NCBI RefSeq assembly: GCF_009498275.1
Contig: NZ_CP045643.1
Location: 3,162,001-3,226,000 of the forward strand
DNA: 64,000 bases
Direction of reading: 5' to 3'
DNA from: Streptomyces fagopyri
Lineage (GTDB): Bacteria > Actinomycetota > Actinomycetes > Streptomycetales > Streptomycetaceae
Of this stretch, positions 8,194 to 17,132 are shown piece by piece. The translations under genes and the position numbers were made by a program. The notes beneath the pieces were generated by a model. It was not told the DNA's origin. It worked only from the letters and a program-made list of their open reading frames with translations, and did not search any database. Position 1 is the first letter of the stretch; each line of letters begins with the position of its first letter.

Positions 8194-8697
8194 TCAGCGG
8201 TCGGCGACGCGCATCTCGAACCAGGTCGTCTTGCCGCGGGGCAGGAGGTCGACGCCCCAGCGGTCGGAGAGCTTGTCGACGAGGAAGAGGCCGCGGCCGC
8301 TGAGGTCCATCTCCTGGACCGGCATCAGACAGGGCAGCCCCCGGGAGGGGTCGCGGACCTCCACGCGGATCCAGCCCCGGCGCCGCCGCATCCGCAGTCC
8401 GAAGACTCGGGCGCCCGTGTGCCGGACGGCGTTGCCGACGAGTTCGGACACGAGCAGCACGGCGTCCTCGGTCATCTTCGGGGAGAGTCCCCATTGGCGC
8501 AGGACCACGACCTGGGTGAGCCGGCGTGCGGTGGCCGCGGATTCGGGGCGGGACGGCAGCGGCACCTCCGCCTCCGTCGGGTTGCCGAACAACTCGAGCG
8601 CCTTCAACGCCCGTTCGTCCTCGACCGCAGGCGACCAGCGCGCCGCGGTCGCACTCACGTGCCGCCGCGGCTGTTCCATACCCTCCAGCCCCGCCAT
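8194..8697 (-). CDS. RsbW/SpoIIAB-like HATPase (anti-sigma-type regulatory ATPase)
   Basis: 167 residues from an ATG at 8697 (another in-frame ATG at 8856 would add 53 less protein-like residues). The C-terminal domain is a stand-alone GHKL ATPase: N-box LLVSELVGNAVRHTG, then VEVRDPSRGLP and the G-box DLSGRGLFLVDKLSDRWG. There is no histidine-phosphorylation domain. Streptomycetes carry dozens of such proteins, some of which are serine kinases or anti-sigma factors controlling stress and developmental sigma factors through BldG-like antagonists. No sigma or anti-anti-sigma gene is adjacent, so the partner is encoded elsewhere. Confidence 0.85.
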   Translation of the reverse strand: MAGLEGMEQPRRHVSATAARWSPAVEDERALKALELFGNPTEAEVPLPSRPESAATARRLTQVVVLRQWGLSPKMTEDAVLLVSELVGNAVRHTGARVFGLRMRRRRGWIRVEVRDPSRGLPCLMPVQEMDLSGRGLFLVDKLSDRWGVDLLPRGKTTWFEMRVADR

Positions 8698-8874
8698 GCC
8701 CCCATCATGGCCGCCCAGAGCACGCCCGGGGGCCGTTCCGGAGGAATACACCCCCCGGAAGCTCTCATTCCGCACCATCCGATCGGCATATGCCAGGGGC
8801 AGTTCGGAGCTCGCCGCAGCCCGTCCCACCTGCCATGACACCACCTCGGGGGGCAATCGCCGAGAGTCCCCCGC

Positions 8875-8900
8875 AAGGCAGCCTTAAGGCTGCCTTAAGG
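8875..8900. promoter_or_regulatory. Hairpin with duplicated CCTTAAGG palindrome
   Basis: AAGGCAGCC and GGCTGCCTT form a perfect 9-bp stem around TTAA (8875-8896). The same stretch contains two direct copies of the self-complementary octamer CCTTAAGG at 8882-8889 and 8893-8900, spaced 11 bp, one helical turn. It lies upstream of the leftward HATPase gene and downstream of the crotonase gene, so it could be an operator or a terminator. The helical spacing favours a protein-binding site. Confidence 0.4.
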
Positions 8901-9007
8901 ACCGCATAATCCAGCCCTTCGGGGGACACCGGGTAAGACACCGAGTCAACTGCAAGTGGATCAACCGAACTTGACGGGTGAATTTCCGCGGAGGCGGACG
9001 CGTCCGG

Positions 9008-9775
9008 TCAGAGGAACTTCGCCTTGCCCGGCCCCTCCTCGACGAAGCTGCGCATCCCCCGCTCACGGTCCTCCGTCGCGAACAGGCCCGCGAACCAGTT
9101 CCGTTCCACCGCGAGGCCGGTCTCCAGGTCCGTCTCCAGACCGGTGTCGATCGACTCCTTCGCCGCGCGCAGCGCGATCGCGGGTCCCTGAGCCAGCTTC
9201 GCGGCCCACGTGTGCGCCTGGGTGTACACCTCGGCGGCGGGGACGATCCGGTCCACCAGCCCGAGCGAGAGCGCCTCGTCGGCCTTCACCATCCGGCCCG
9301 TGAAGATGAGGTCCTTCGCCCTGGAGGGTCCGATCAGCCGGGAGAGGCGCTGGGTGCCGCCGGCGCCCGGGATCAGACCGAGGAGGATCTCCGGCTGCCC
9401 GAACCTGGCGTCGTCCGCGGCGATGCGGAAGTCCGCGCAGAGCGCCAACTCGCAGCCACCGCCGAGCGCGTACCCGGTGACGGCCGCGACGACGGGCTTG
9501 GGGATGCGGGCCACGGCGCTGAAGGAGTCCTGCAGGGCCCGGGACCTGACGATCATCGCCGCGTGGTCCATGGCCTGCATCTCCTTGATGTCCGCGCCCG
9601 CCGCGAACACCTTCTCCCCGCCGTGGATGACCACGGCGCGTACGTCCGTGCGCCGGGTGACCTCCTCGGCGAGCTCCTTGAGACGGTCCTGCGTGGCGAC
9701 GTCCAGCGCGTTCATGGGAGGGCGGTCCAGGCGGAGGGTGCCGACGCCTTCGGCCACTTCGAGATGCACAGTCAT
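9008..9775 (-). CDS. Enoyl-CoA hydratase/isomerase (crotonase family)
   Basis: 255 residues, full family length. The oxyanion-hole segments AAGADI (58-63) and GYALGGG (101-107) are present, as are the two catalytic glutamates Glu109 (GGGCELALCAD) and Glu129 (GQPEILLGLIPGAGG), 20 residues apart as in crotonase. It should add water across the double bond of trans-2-enoyl-CoA during fatty acid beta-oxidation. Having both glutamates argues for hydratase rather than isomerase activity. It appears monocistronic, with no other beta-oxidation gene nearby. Confidence 0.92.
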   Translation of the reverse strand: MTVHLEVAEGVGTLRLDRPPMNALDVATQDRLKELAEEVTRRTDVRAVVIHGGEKVFAAGADIKEMQAMDHAAMIVRSRALQDSFSAVARIPKPVVAAVTGYALGGGCELALCADFRIAADDARFGQPEILLGLIPGAGGTQRLSRLIGPSRAKDLIFTGRMVKADEALSLGLVDRIVPAAEVYTQAHTWAAKLAQGPAIALRAAKESIDTGLETDLETGLAVERNWFAGLFATEDRERGMRSFVEEGPGKAKFL

Positions 9776-9802
9776 GCAGGCAGGTTAACGCGCGCTAACG
9801 AC

Positions 9803-9843
9803 AACGGGCCCGGTGTGCTGGGTCACAGCACACCGGGCCCGTT
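9803..9843 (-). terminator. Perfect 18-bp hairpin terminator
   Basis: AACGGGCCCGGTGTGCTG at 9803-9820 pairs perfectly with 9826-9843 around a 5-nt GGTCA loop. It lies 21 bp downstream of the leftward L,D-transpeptidase stop codon and separates that gene from the crotonase gene. The stem also contains a run of G/C pairs at its base and ends in GTT on the + strand (AAC on the transcript). Confidence 0.85.
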
Positions 9844-9863
9844 GCCGAGGACGGGACGAACCG

Positions 9864-11114
9864 TCAGGCGGTCCACTTCTCCCAGGACATGTTCCAGCCG
9901 TTCAGGCCGTTGTCCGGAGCGACCGTACGGTCGTGGGAGCGCTTGACGACCACCACGTCACCGGTGATCGAGTGGTCGAAGAACCAGGCGGCGGGAGCAC
10001 TGCGGTCGCCTCCGCCGCGGACGTCGCGCAGGCCCACGCAGCCGTGGCTGGCGTTGTAGTTGCCGAAGGCGTCGCCGCCCCAGTAGTTGCCGTGGATGAA
10101 GGTGCCGGAGTCGGTCAGGCGCTGGGCGTCCGGCACGTCCTTGATGTCGTACTCGCCGCCGTAGCCGACCGTCTCGCCGTTCATCCGGGTCACCCGGAGC
10201 TGCTCGCTGATCACCATCTGGCCGTTCCAGGTGTCGTAGCCCGGCTTGCCCGTGGTGATCGGGATGGTCTTGATGACCTTGCCGTCACGCCGGACGACCA
10301 TCTTGTGGGTCTTCGCGTCGACGGTGGAGACCTGGCTGCGGCCGATCGTGAACGACACCGTCTTGGTCTGCTTGCCGTAGACACCGGGCCGGCCCTCGAC
10401 GCCGTCGAGATCCAGGGTGACGGTGACCTTCGTCCCGGCCTTCCAGTACTGCTCGGGACGGAAGTCGAGGCGGTCGTTGCCGAACCAGTGGCCCTGGACG
10501 TCCACGGCCGGCTCGGTCTTGACGGTGATCGCCTTCTCGACGTCCCCGGGGTGCGTGATGCCCCGGGTGAAGCGGACCGAGAAGGGCATTCCGACGCCGA
10601 CCTTGGAACCGTCCTCGGGCGTGAACAGCCCGACGAAGGTGTTCTTCGGAGTCAGCGTGGTGAACGCGGACTCCTCGGCCGCCTCACGGCCGTCGGCGTC
10701 CTTGGCCACCGCGTGGACCTTGTACTTCGTGGCGGCGGCGAGGTGGGTCGCCGGCGTCCAGCTGGCCCCTCCGCCGGTTATCTCCCCGTCCACCGCCTTG
10801 CCCTTGGTGTCCTCGACCTTCACCTCGGTCAGCTTGCCCTTGGCCGCGGTCACCTTGAGGGCACCGCTGGTGGCCACACCGCCGCTGCCGTCCTTCGGGG
10901 CGATGGTCACCACGGCCTGCGAGGCCTTGGTGTCCGCCTTCCCGGAGCCGCCGGCTCCCTTGCCCTTGCTCTCGCCGGAGCCGGATTCCGAGCTCCCTCC
11001 ACCACCGCAGGCGGTCACGGCGAGCAGCAGCACACCCAGCAGCAGGGCCAGGACTCCCTTGCTCCCCCGGGTCCGCGCACCCACCGACGTCCCCGATATC
11101 GGTCGCCCGTTCAC
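9864..11114 (-). CDS. L,D-transpeptidase lipoprotein 1 (Ig-like domains + YkuD)
   Basis: 416 residues from a GTG at 11114 with a GAGGGGAG ribosome-binding site. The lipoprotein signal ends LAVTAC (Cys36), followed by a Ser/Gly/Lys-rich tether, two immunoglobulin-like domains (about 80-270) and a catalytic YkuD domain. The active site reads HGNYWGGDAF...SHGCVGL, with His341, His357 and Cys359. Family members form 3-3 cross-links in peptidoglycan and are carbapenem-sensitive but largely penicillin-insensitive. The architecture matches actinobacterial Ldt enzymes such as mycobacterial LdtMt2. A perfect 14-bp palindrome GGCCTGATCAGGCC (11134-11147) lies in its leader. A paralogue lies immediately upstream. 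Confidence 0.93.
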   Translation of the reverse strand: MNGRPISGTSVGARTRGSKGVLALLLGVLLLAVTACGGGGSSESGSGESKGKGAGGSGKADTKASQAVVTIAPKDGSGGVATSGALKVTAAKGKLTEVKVEDTKGKAVDGEITGGGASWTPATHLAAATKYKVHAVAKDADGREAAEESAFTTLTPKNTFVGLFTPEDGSKVGVGMPFSVRFTRGITHPGDVEKAITVKTEPAVDVQGHWFGNDRLDFRPEQYWKAGTKVTVTLDLDGVEGRPGVYGKQTKTVSFTIGRSQVSTVDAKTHKMVVRRDGKVIKTIPITTGKPGYDTWNGQMVISEQLRVTRMNGETVGYGGEYDIKDVPDAQRLTDSGTFIHGNYWGGDAFGNYNASHGCVGLRDVRGGGDRSAPAAWFFDHSITGDVVVVKRSHDRTVAPDNGLNGWNMSWEKWTA

Positions 11115-11133
11115 GTTCGTTCTCCCCTCGCAC

Positions 11134-11147
11134 GGCCTGATCAGGCC
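11134..11147. promoter_or_regulatory. 14-bp palindrome in the leader of L,D-transpeptidase 1
   Basis: GGCCTGATCAGGCC is a perfect palindrome, 20 bp upstream of the GTG start. It could be an operator; no regulator gene is adjacent. Confidence 0.35.
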
Positions 11148-11280
11148 CGCACCCCGGCGCGTCCCCGCGCGTATCGCGCAAATTAATCACACGGTCAGAA
11201 GCGATGGATCCCCGGGACTGTCACTGTTCAGTCCCAACTTCGGCCGTGTGGGGGCGGGCTGGGTTCCGGCCTGTCCCCCC

Positions 11281-11351
11281 GCCCGCTCGCGCCTCGCCCG
11301 ATGCCCGTCCCCTCGCCCCCCGCCCGCTCGCGCCTCGCCCGGTGCCCGTCC
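11281..11351. repeat. Direct repeat pair in the L,D-transpeptidase spacer
   Basis: GCCCGCTCGCGCCTCGCCCG followed by ATGCCCGTCC at 11281-11310 recurs at 11322-11351 with one mismatch, a 41-bp period. It lies in the C-rich 288-bp spacer between the two tandem L,D-transpeptidase genes and looks like a local slippage duplication. Confidence 0.7.
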
Positions 11352-11402
11352 GCCCGCGCCCCGGCGTCCGCCCGTCCGTACCCGGGCGTCCGCCCGCCGC
11401 GG

Positions 11403-12620
11403 TCACGTCGCCGCGCCGCCCGCCTTCCACTTCGTCCAGCCCATGTTCCATCCCCCGAGGCCGTTGTCGGGAGCGACCTTCTTGTCCTTGCTGTGGACGA
11501 CCTCGACGACGTCGCCGATCAGACTGCGGTCGAAGAACCAGCCCGCGGGGGTGTCGGAGCCGCCGCCCTTCACGTCCCGCAGACCGACGCAGCCGTGGCT
11601 GACGTTCGTGGAGCCGAAGACGTCGCCCGACCAGTAGTTGCCGTGCAGGAAGGTCCCGGAGTCGGTGAGGCGCATCGCGTGCGGGACGTCGGGGATGTCG
11701 TACTCCCCGCCGAACCCGACCGTGCGGCTGTTCATCCGGGTCATCTCCAGCATCTCCATGACGACCATCTTCCCGTTGTAGGTCGTGGTCTCGGGGGAGC
11801 CGGCGGTGATCGGCACCGTGGTGAGGAGGTCGCCGTCGCGGCGGACCTCCATGGTGTGGTCGGCGGCGTCGACGAGCGAGACCTGGCTGCGGCCGACGGT
11901 GAAGGTGGTGGTCCTGGACTGGAGTCCGTAGACGCCCGGCGCTCCTTCCACGTCGCGCAGTCGCAGGTCGACCGTCACCTCGGTCCCCGGTTTCCAGTAC
12001 TTCTCGGGCCGGAAGTCGAGACGGTCCTTGCCGAACCAGTGCGGGCGGATCTCGACCGCGGGGCTGGCCTCCACGTGGATCGCGCGCTCGACGGCGGCCC
12101 GGTCGCTGATCTCCCGGTTGAACTCCAGTGAGACGATCATTCCGGTGCCGACGGTGGAACGGTTCTCCGGCGTCGCGTAGCCGATGAACCGTTCCCCGGG
12201 GACGTACGTGGTGAACGTCGTGTGCCGCGCCGTACGCCTCCCGTGCCCGTCGAGGGCCACCACGTCCACGGCGTACCTGGCGCCCAGGGCGAGCCGGGGG
12301 CTGTCGGGCCGCCAGGTCAGGCCGTCGGCGGAGAGGTGTCCGGGCACCGCGGACTCCTGTGCGTCCTGGTCCTTGACGACCTGCACGGACTCCAGCCGGC
12401 CGTCCGCCACCCGTACCCGCAGCTCCTGCCGCGGTCGTACGTTCTTGCTGTTGTCGGCCGGGGACACCTGGATGACGTCCTCGGCGGCGGGGGGTTTGCC
12501 GAGCACCTCGTCCATGGTGCCCGAGGTGCACCCGGCGGCTCCGGCCAGCAGTCCGGCCCAGGTCAGTGCGGCGGCCAGCGCGGCCCCCGCGCGCCGGGGG
12601 CCCCATGTCGTATGCCTCAC
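11403..12620 (-). CDS. L,D-transpeptidase lipoprotein 2 (Ig-like domains + YkuD)
   Basis: 405 residues from a GTG at 12620 that begins MRHTTWGPRRAG; a longer open frame upstream crosses the glgX promoter region and is rejected. The lipobox is LLAGAAGC (Cys31). Two Ig-like domains (about 40-250) precede a YkuD domain with HGNYWSGDVF...SHGCVGL (His326, Cys344). It is a clear paralogue of the downstream enzyme, sharing the DRLDFRPE.YWK.GT.V motif and the WFFD...GDVV.V end, but it has a shorter N-terminal tether. It should make 3-3 peptidoglycan cross-links at the cell surface. It is transcribed divergently from glgX and separated from its paralogue by 288 bp. Confidence 0.92.
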   Translation of the reverse strand: MRHTTWGPRRAGAALAAALTWAGLLAGAAGCTSGTMDEVLGKPPAAEDVIQVSPADNSKNVRPRQELRVRVADGRLESVQVVKDQDAQESAVPGHLSADGLTWRPDSPRLALGARYAVDVVALDGHGRRTARHTTFTTYVPGERFIGYATPENRSTVGTGMIVSLEFNREISDRAAVERAIHVEASPAVEIRPHWFGKDRLDFRPEKYWKPGTEVTVDLRLRDVEGAPGVYGLQSRTTTFTVGRSQVSLVDAADHTMEVRRDGDLLTTVPITAGSPETTTYNGKMVVMEMLEMTRMNSRTVGFGGEYDIPDVPHAMRLTDSGTFLHGNYWSGDVFGSTNVSHGCVGLRDVKGGGSDTPAGWFFDRSLIGDVVEVVHSKDKKVAPDNGLGGWNMGWTKWKAGGAAT

Positions 12621-12828
12621 GCGAACCTCGTGTCCTTCCGGCCGGGGGCAGGGGATCGCCCTCTGGAAATGCGGTACAGGGGGCCCAACGACCGCGCACC
12701 TCCGGGGAAACGTGAGTGCGAGGCAAGCTCTGGGCAGAACAGTGGGGAGGACGACGCGAGGAGGAGCCGCGGCCGGGACGCCGTGCGCTCCTCTTCGGGC
12801 CGCCCACCGAGCCGCGGGAGGCTGAACG

Positions 12829-15174
12829 GTGTCGAGCGCAGCCGAGCAGGAGGCAGTGCAGGAGGGGCGCGCCCCGGACGGCGAAGCGCGGGAGGGACGC
12901 GCGACCGAGGGCGGTGTACGGGAACGGGACGCGCCCGGGAGCGGTGTGCGCGAGAAGCGTCTGCCCGACGGTGTGCTGCCCGCACCCCTGGCGAACGGGT
13001 CCCGGCGCCCGGCTCCCGCGGTGGCCGTGTGGCCCGGAGCGCCGACCCCGCTCGGGGCCCGCTTCCGGGTCGGTCCGGACGGCGTGGCGGGCACCAACTT
13101 CGCGCTCTGGGCGGGCGGGGCGGAGGCCGTCGACCTCTGCCTCTTCGACGAGCGGGACGGCGTGACCCACGAGACCCGGGTCCCGCTCACCGAGCTGACG
13201 CACGAGATCTGGCACGGCTTCGTCCCCGGCGTGCTGCCCGGCCGCCGCTACGGCTATCGCGTGCACGGCCGCTGGGACCCGTGGACCGGCGCCCGCTGGA
13301 ACCCGGCGAAGCTGCTCCTCGACCCGTACGCCCGCGCCGTGGACGGCGACTTCAGCCTGCCGCCGGAGGTCTACGGACATGTCCGCGACTGGCCGCAGCA
13401 GCAGGTCGCGGACACCGTGCGGGACGACCGGGACTCGGCGCCGTACGTCCCCAAGGGCGTCGTCGTCCAGGACGACGACGACTGGTCGGACGACCACCGC
13501 CCGAAGACCCCGTGGGCGGACTCGGTCATCTACGAGCTGCATGTACGGGGTTTCACCCGCCTGCACCCGGGGATTCCCGAGGAGTTGCGCGGCACCTACG
13601 CCGGGCTGGCGCACCCCGCGGCGATCGAGCACCTGGTCACGCTCGGTGTCACGGCCGTGGAGCTGCTGCCGGTGCATCAGTTCGCGCACGAGGACCATCT
13701 GCTGCGCCGGGGTCTGAAGAACTACTGGGGCTACAACTCGATCGGCTACTTCGCCCCTCACGCGGGCTACGCCGCCGCGGGGACGACGGGCGGGCAGGTC
13801 GGCGAGTTCAAGCGGATGGTGCGGGCGCTGCACGCGGCGGGCATCGAGGTGATCCTCGACGTGGTCTACAACCACACGGCCGAGGCGGGTGAGCTGGGGC
13901 CGATGCTGTCGCTGCGCGGTATCGACAACCGGGGGTACTACCGGCTCCAGTCGGACGCCCGGCGGTACGCGGACTACACGGGGTGCGGGAACACGCTGCA
14001 CGTGGTGCAGCCGCACGTACTGCGGCTGATCACGGACTCGCTGCGGTACTGGGTGACGGAGATGGGGGTGGACGGCTTCCGTTTCGATCTGGCGGCGGCG
14101 CTGGCCCGTTCCATGCACGACGTGGACATGCTGTCGCCGTTCCTGGCCGTCATCGCGCAGGATCCGGTGCTGCGGCGCGTGAAGCTCATCGCGGAGCCGT
14201 GGGACGTCGGGTCCGGCGGCTACCAGGTGGGGGCCTTCCCGCCGCTGTGGACGGAGTGGAACGACCGGTACCGCAACGCGGTGCGGGACTTCTGGCGGGG
14301 GGCGCTGCCGGACGTACGGGATCTGGGCTACCGGCTGTCGGGGTCGAGCGACCTGTACGCGTGGGGCGGACGGCGGCCGTACGCGTCCGTGAACTTCGTG
14401 ACCGCGCACGACGGTTTCACCCTGCGGGACCTGGTCTCCTACGAGCGCAAGCACAACGAGGCCAACGGGGAGGGGAACCGGGACGGCACGGACGACAACC
14501 GGGCCTGGAACTGCGGGGTGGAGGGGGAGACGGACGAGGAGCGCGTCCGGGCCCTGCGGCGGCGGCAGTTGCGGAACCTGCTGACCACGCTGCTGCTGTC
14601 CACCGGGGTGCCGATGCTCGTCGCCGGGGACGAGTTCGGGCGGACGCAGCGCGGCAGCAACAACGCGTACTGCCAGGACAACGAGATCAGCTGGATCGAC
14701 TGGAGTCTGCTGGAGGAACCGGGCTGGCGGGCCCTGTTCGATCTGACGGCACGGCTGATCGCGCTGCGGCACCGGCATCCGGTGTTGCGGCGGCGGGCGT
14801 TCTTCTCGGGCCGGGCGCACTCCGTGGACGGGCTGCGGGACCTGGCGTGGTTCACCGCGCGCGGGGCGGAGATGACGGAACGCGACTGGTACGCGCCCGC
14901 CGGGACGCTGGGCATGTATCTGTCGGGGCGGGACATCCCCGGGCGGGACGCCCGGGGGGCGCCGGTGGTGGACGACAGCTTCCTCGCGGTGCTGCACGCC
15001 GGGGACCGGCCGACGGGCTTCGTGCTGCCGGGCCCGCCGTGGGCCCGGCGCTACGAGGTCGTGGTCGACACCTCGGCGGAGGAGCAGGGCGCGTCGCCGG
15101 GGGTGGTCCACCGCGCGGGGGCGACGATCACGGTGCCGGCCCGGGCGGTGCTGCTGCTGCGGGTGGTGTCGTGA
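12829..15174 (+). CDS. glgX: Glycogen debranching enzyme GlgX
   Basis: 781 residues from a GTG. A ~65-residue charged N-terminal extension (Glu/Gly/Arg-rich) precedes the CBM48 domain (about 70-170, FRVGPDGVAGTNFALWAGGA) and the GH13_11 catalytic barrel. The catalytic triad is Asp420 (GFRFDLAAAL), Glu456 (LIAEPWD) and Asp528 (FVTAHDGFTL). GlgX hydrolyses alpha-1,6 branches left after phosphorylase has shortened the chains. It therefore works with the glgP gene about 18 kb away in this window. It is divergent from the second L,D-transpeptidase and convergent with a response regulator gene. Related proteins of this family include isoamylases, but ERKHNEANGEGNRDGT favours GlgX. Confidence 0.95.
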   Translation: MSSAAEQEAVQEGRAPDGEAREGRATEGGVRERDAPGSGVREKRLPDGVLPAPLANGSRRPAPAVAVWPGAPTPLGARFRVGPDGVAGTNFALWAGGAEAVDLCLFDERDGVTHETRVPLTELTHEIWHGFVPGVLPGRRYGYRVHGRWDPWTGARWNPAKLLLDPYARAVDGDFSLPPEVYGHVRDWPQQQVADTVRDDRDSAPYVPKGVVVQDDDDWSDDHRPKTPWADSVIYELHVRGFTRLHPGIPEELRGTYAGLAHPAAIEHLVTLGVTAVELLPVHQFAHEDHLLRRGLKNYWGYNSIGYFAPHAGYAAAGTTGGQVGEFKRMVRALHAAGIEVILDVVYNHTAEAGELGPMLSLRGIDNRGYYRLQSDARRYADYTGCGNTLHVVQPHVLRLITDSLRYWVTEMGVDGFRFDLAAALARSMHDVDMLSPFLAVIAQDPVLRRVKLIAEPWDVGSGGYQVGAFPPLWTEWNDRYRNAVRDFWRGALPDVRDLGYRLSGSSDLYAWGGRRPYASVNFVTAHDGFTLRDLVSYERKHNEANGEGNRDGTDDNRAWNCGVEGETDEERVRALRRRQLRNLLTTLLLSTGVPMLVAGDEFGRTQRGSNNAYCQDNEISWIDWSLLEEPGWRALFDLTARLIALRHRHPVLRRRAFFSGRAHSVDGLRDLAWFTARGAEMTERDWYAPAGTLGMYLSGRDIPGRDARGAPVVDDSFLAVLHAGDRPTGFVLPGPPWARRYEVVVDTSAEEQGASPGVVHRAGATITVPARAVLLLRVVS

Positions 15175-15225
15175 CGCGGGCGGCGTGAGCGGGGCGGGGC
15201 GTCCGCCGGGGCCGCGGGAGGGCCC

Positions 15226-15864
15226 TCAGCCGAGAATGCCCCGGTCGTAGCCCACCGCCACCGCGGCCGCCCGGTCGTTGACGCCCAGCTTGGCGTACAG
15301 GTGGGTGAGGTGGGTCTTGACCGTGGCCTCGCTGATGAACAGGGCGCGGGCGATCTCGCGGTTCGACGTGCCCTTGGCGACCAGCGCCAGCACCTCGCGC
15401 TCACGCGCCGAGAGGGAGTCCTGCGCGGTCGTGGGGGTGCGTACGGCCGAGACCAGCCGGGAGGCCACCGCCGGGGAGAGCACCGTGCGGCCCTCGGCCG
15501 CCGCGCGCACCGCGGTGAAGAGCTCGTCCCGCGGGGCGTCCTTGAGCAGATAGCCCGTCGCGCCCGCCTCGATCGCGGGCAGCGTGTCGGAGTCGGTGTC
15601 GTAGGTGGTCAGCACGAGGACCCGGGCACGGGCACCGCGGCGCGTGAGTTCCGCGATGGCGGCCACACCGTCGCCGCCCGGCATGCGCAGGTCCATCAGG
15701 ACGACGTCCGGGTCCAGGGCACCCGCCAGCGCGAGCGCCGCCACCCCGTCGGCCGCCTCACCGAGGACCGTGAACCCCGGCGCGGACTCGAACATGCCGC
15801 GCAGGCCGTCCCGTACGACGGGATGGTCGTCGACGATGAGAAGGGTGATCGGGTCGTCACTCAT
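15226..15864 (-). CDS. NarL/LuxR-type response regulator
   Basis: 212 residues. The receiver domain has the acidic pocket Asp12/Asp13, phospho-acceptor Asp58 (VVLMDLRMPGG) and Lys108 (YLLKDA). The C-terminal LuxR-type helix-turn-helix contains LSAREREVLALVAKGTSNRE and ISEATVKTHLTHLYAKLGV. Its start overlaps the end of the histidine kinase gene by 8 bp, so it is the last gene of the ATPase-permease-kinase-regulator operon. It probably controls that exporter, by analogy with similar streptomycete operons. Confidence 0.93.
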   Translation of the reverse strand: MSDDPITLLIVDDHPVVRDGLRGMFESAPGFTVLGEAADGVAALALAGALDPDVVLMDLRMPGGDGVAAIAELTRRGARARVLVLTTYDTDSDTLPAIEAGATGYLLKDAPRDELFTAVRAAAEGRTVLSPAVASRLVSAVRTPTTAQDSLSAREREVLALVAKGTSNREIARALFISEATVKTHLTHLYAKLGVNDRAAAVAVGYDRGILG

Positions 15865-17122
15865 GGCGGACCAACGGTACGCGAGCCGACACCGCCGTAC
15901 CCTGCCCGGGCTCCGACTCGACGGTGAGCGAGCCGGCGATGCGCTGGGCGCGGGCCCGCATGCCGTCGAGCCCGAAGCCGCCGCCGCCGGTGCGTGCGGG
16001 GACGGCCACCGGATCGAAGCCGCGGCCGTCGTCGCGTACGTCCAGGGTCACCTCGTCCCCCATGAAGGAGAGGGTGACGCCGAGGCGGGCGGCACGGGCG
16101 TGGCGCGACGCGTTCGACAGGGCCTCCTGGGCGATGCGCAGCAGGGTCGCCGACACCTCTGCGTGCAGGTGCTCCGCCGTGCCGGTGAGCGTGAACTCCG
16201 ACCGTACGCCGGTACGCCGGCCCCATTCCGCGACCGTCTTGTCCAGCGCCTCCGGGAGTCCGTCGTGCTCCAGGGCGACCGGGGCGAGGTTGTGCACGGA
16301 GCGGCGGGCCTCGCCGAGGCTCTGGCGGGCCAGGTCCGAGGCACGCCCGAGGTGTTCGCGGGCGGTCCCGGGGTCGGGGGTGTTCGCGACGACCTGGAGC
16401 TGGGTGATGATGCCGGTCAGGCCCTGCGCGATGGTGTCGTGGATCTCGGCCGCCAGCCTGCGCCGTTCGTCGGCGACGCCCGCCTCCCGTGCCTGTACGA
16501 GGAGTTGGGCGTGCAGGGCGGCGTTCTCGTCGAGGGCCTGCTGCAACGCGGTATTGGTGCGTTCGAGTTCGGTGATGGTGACGGCGCGGTCCCGGGAGCG
16601 CTGCTCCTCCTGCAGGGCGATCCGGGTGCCTACCAGCAGCAGCGCGTTGTTGGCGGCCAGGAGTCCGGCGAACACCGCCCACTGGGTCGCGCCGCGGATC
16701 GGCATGCCGCCGGACTGCGAGCCCGCCACCATGACGGAGGTGGCGAACACCCCGAGCCGCTGCTGGCGCGTTCCGGGGATCACCTCGTCGGCGTCGAAGT
16801 AGCCGGCGACGGCGTAGAACGCGAAGAACGGGTTCAGCCAGGTGAGGGCGAAGGCGATCGCCCAGCGCAGGGCGTAGTAGACGATCCCGCGCCGGGACGG
16901 GGTACGGCGGCCCCGCCGGGGCCCGTGCCACAGCTGGAGCACCACCGCGGCGGCGACCAGCGCCCCGGTCGCGCACCACGCCGCCGTTCCCCCGGTCAGG
17001 TCGCTGGTCGTGACCGCGAGGAGGGTGCCCACGGCGAGCAGCCCGCAGGGGCCCCAGGTGTGGAACTGGTCCTGCCATCGTTCGAGCTGCCGGTCCGCGG
17101 CGTTCATGTCCCCAGTCTGCAC
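15857..17122 (-). CDS. NarL-family sensor histidine kinase
   Basis: 421 residues from a GTG at 17122, 10 bp after the permease stop and just behind an AGGGGAGG ribosome-binding site (an ATG at 17107 is possible). Four to five hydrophobic segments fill residues 22-170. A coiled linker follows, then a HisKA_3 dimerisation domain with His228 in AAEIHDTIAQGLTG and an HATPase with DVRDDGRGFDP and GGFGLDGMRARA. It is a membrane sensor without a large extracellular domain, the intramembrane-sensing layout often found next to ABC exporters that respond to cell-envelope antibiotics. It should phosphorylate the regulator encoded just downstream. Confidence 0.9.
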   Translation of the reverse strand: MQTGDMNAADRQLERWQDQFHTWGPCGLLAVGTLLAVTTSDLTGGTAAWCATGALVAAAVVLQLWHGPRRGRRTPSRRGIVYYALRWAIAFALTWLNPFFAFYAVAGYFDADEVIPGTRQQRLGVFATSVMVAGSQSGGMPIRGATQWAVFAGLLAANNALLLVGTRIALQEEQRSRDRAVTITELERTNTALQQALDENAALHAQLLVQAREAGVADERRRLAAEIHDTIAQGLTGIITQLQVVANTPDPGTAREHLGRASDLARQSLGEARRSVHNLAPVALEHDGLPEALDKTVAEWGRRTGVRSEFTLTGTAEHLHAEVSATLLRIAQEALSNASRHARAARLGVTLSFMGDEVTLDVRDDGRGFDPVAVPARTGGGGFGLDGMRARAQRIAGSLTVESEPGQGTAVSARVPLVRHE

Positions 17123-17132
17123 GGCCCCTCCC

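Noticed and set aside
11221..15111. A 1,296-codon leftward open frame opposite glgX and through the L,D-transpeptidase genes
   Set aside because: It is antisense to genes with clear domains and its translation is Arg/Pro/Gly-rich with no motif. Long antisense frames are normal in very GC-rich DNA.
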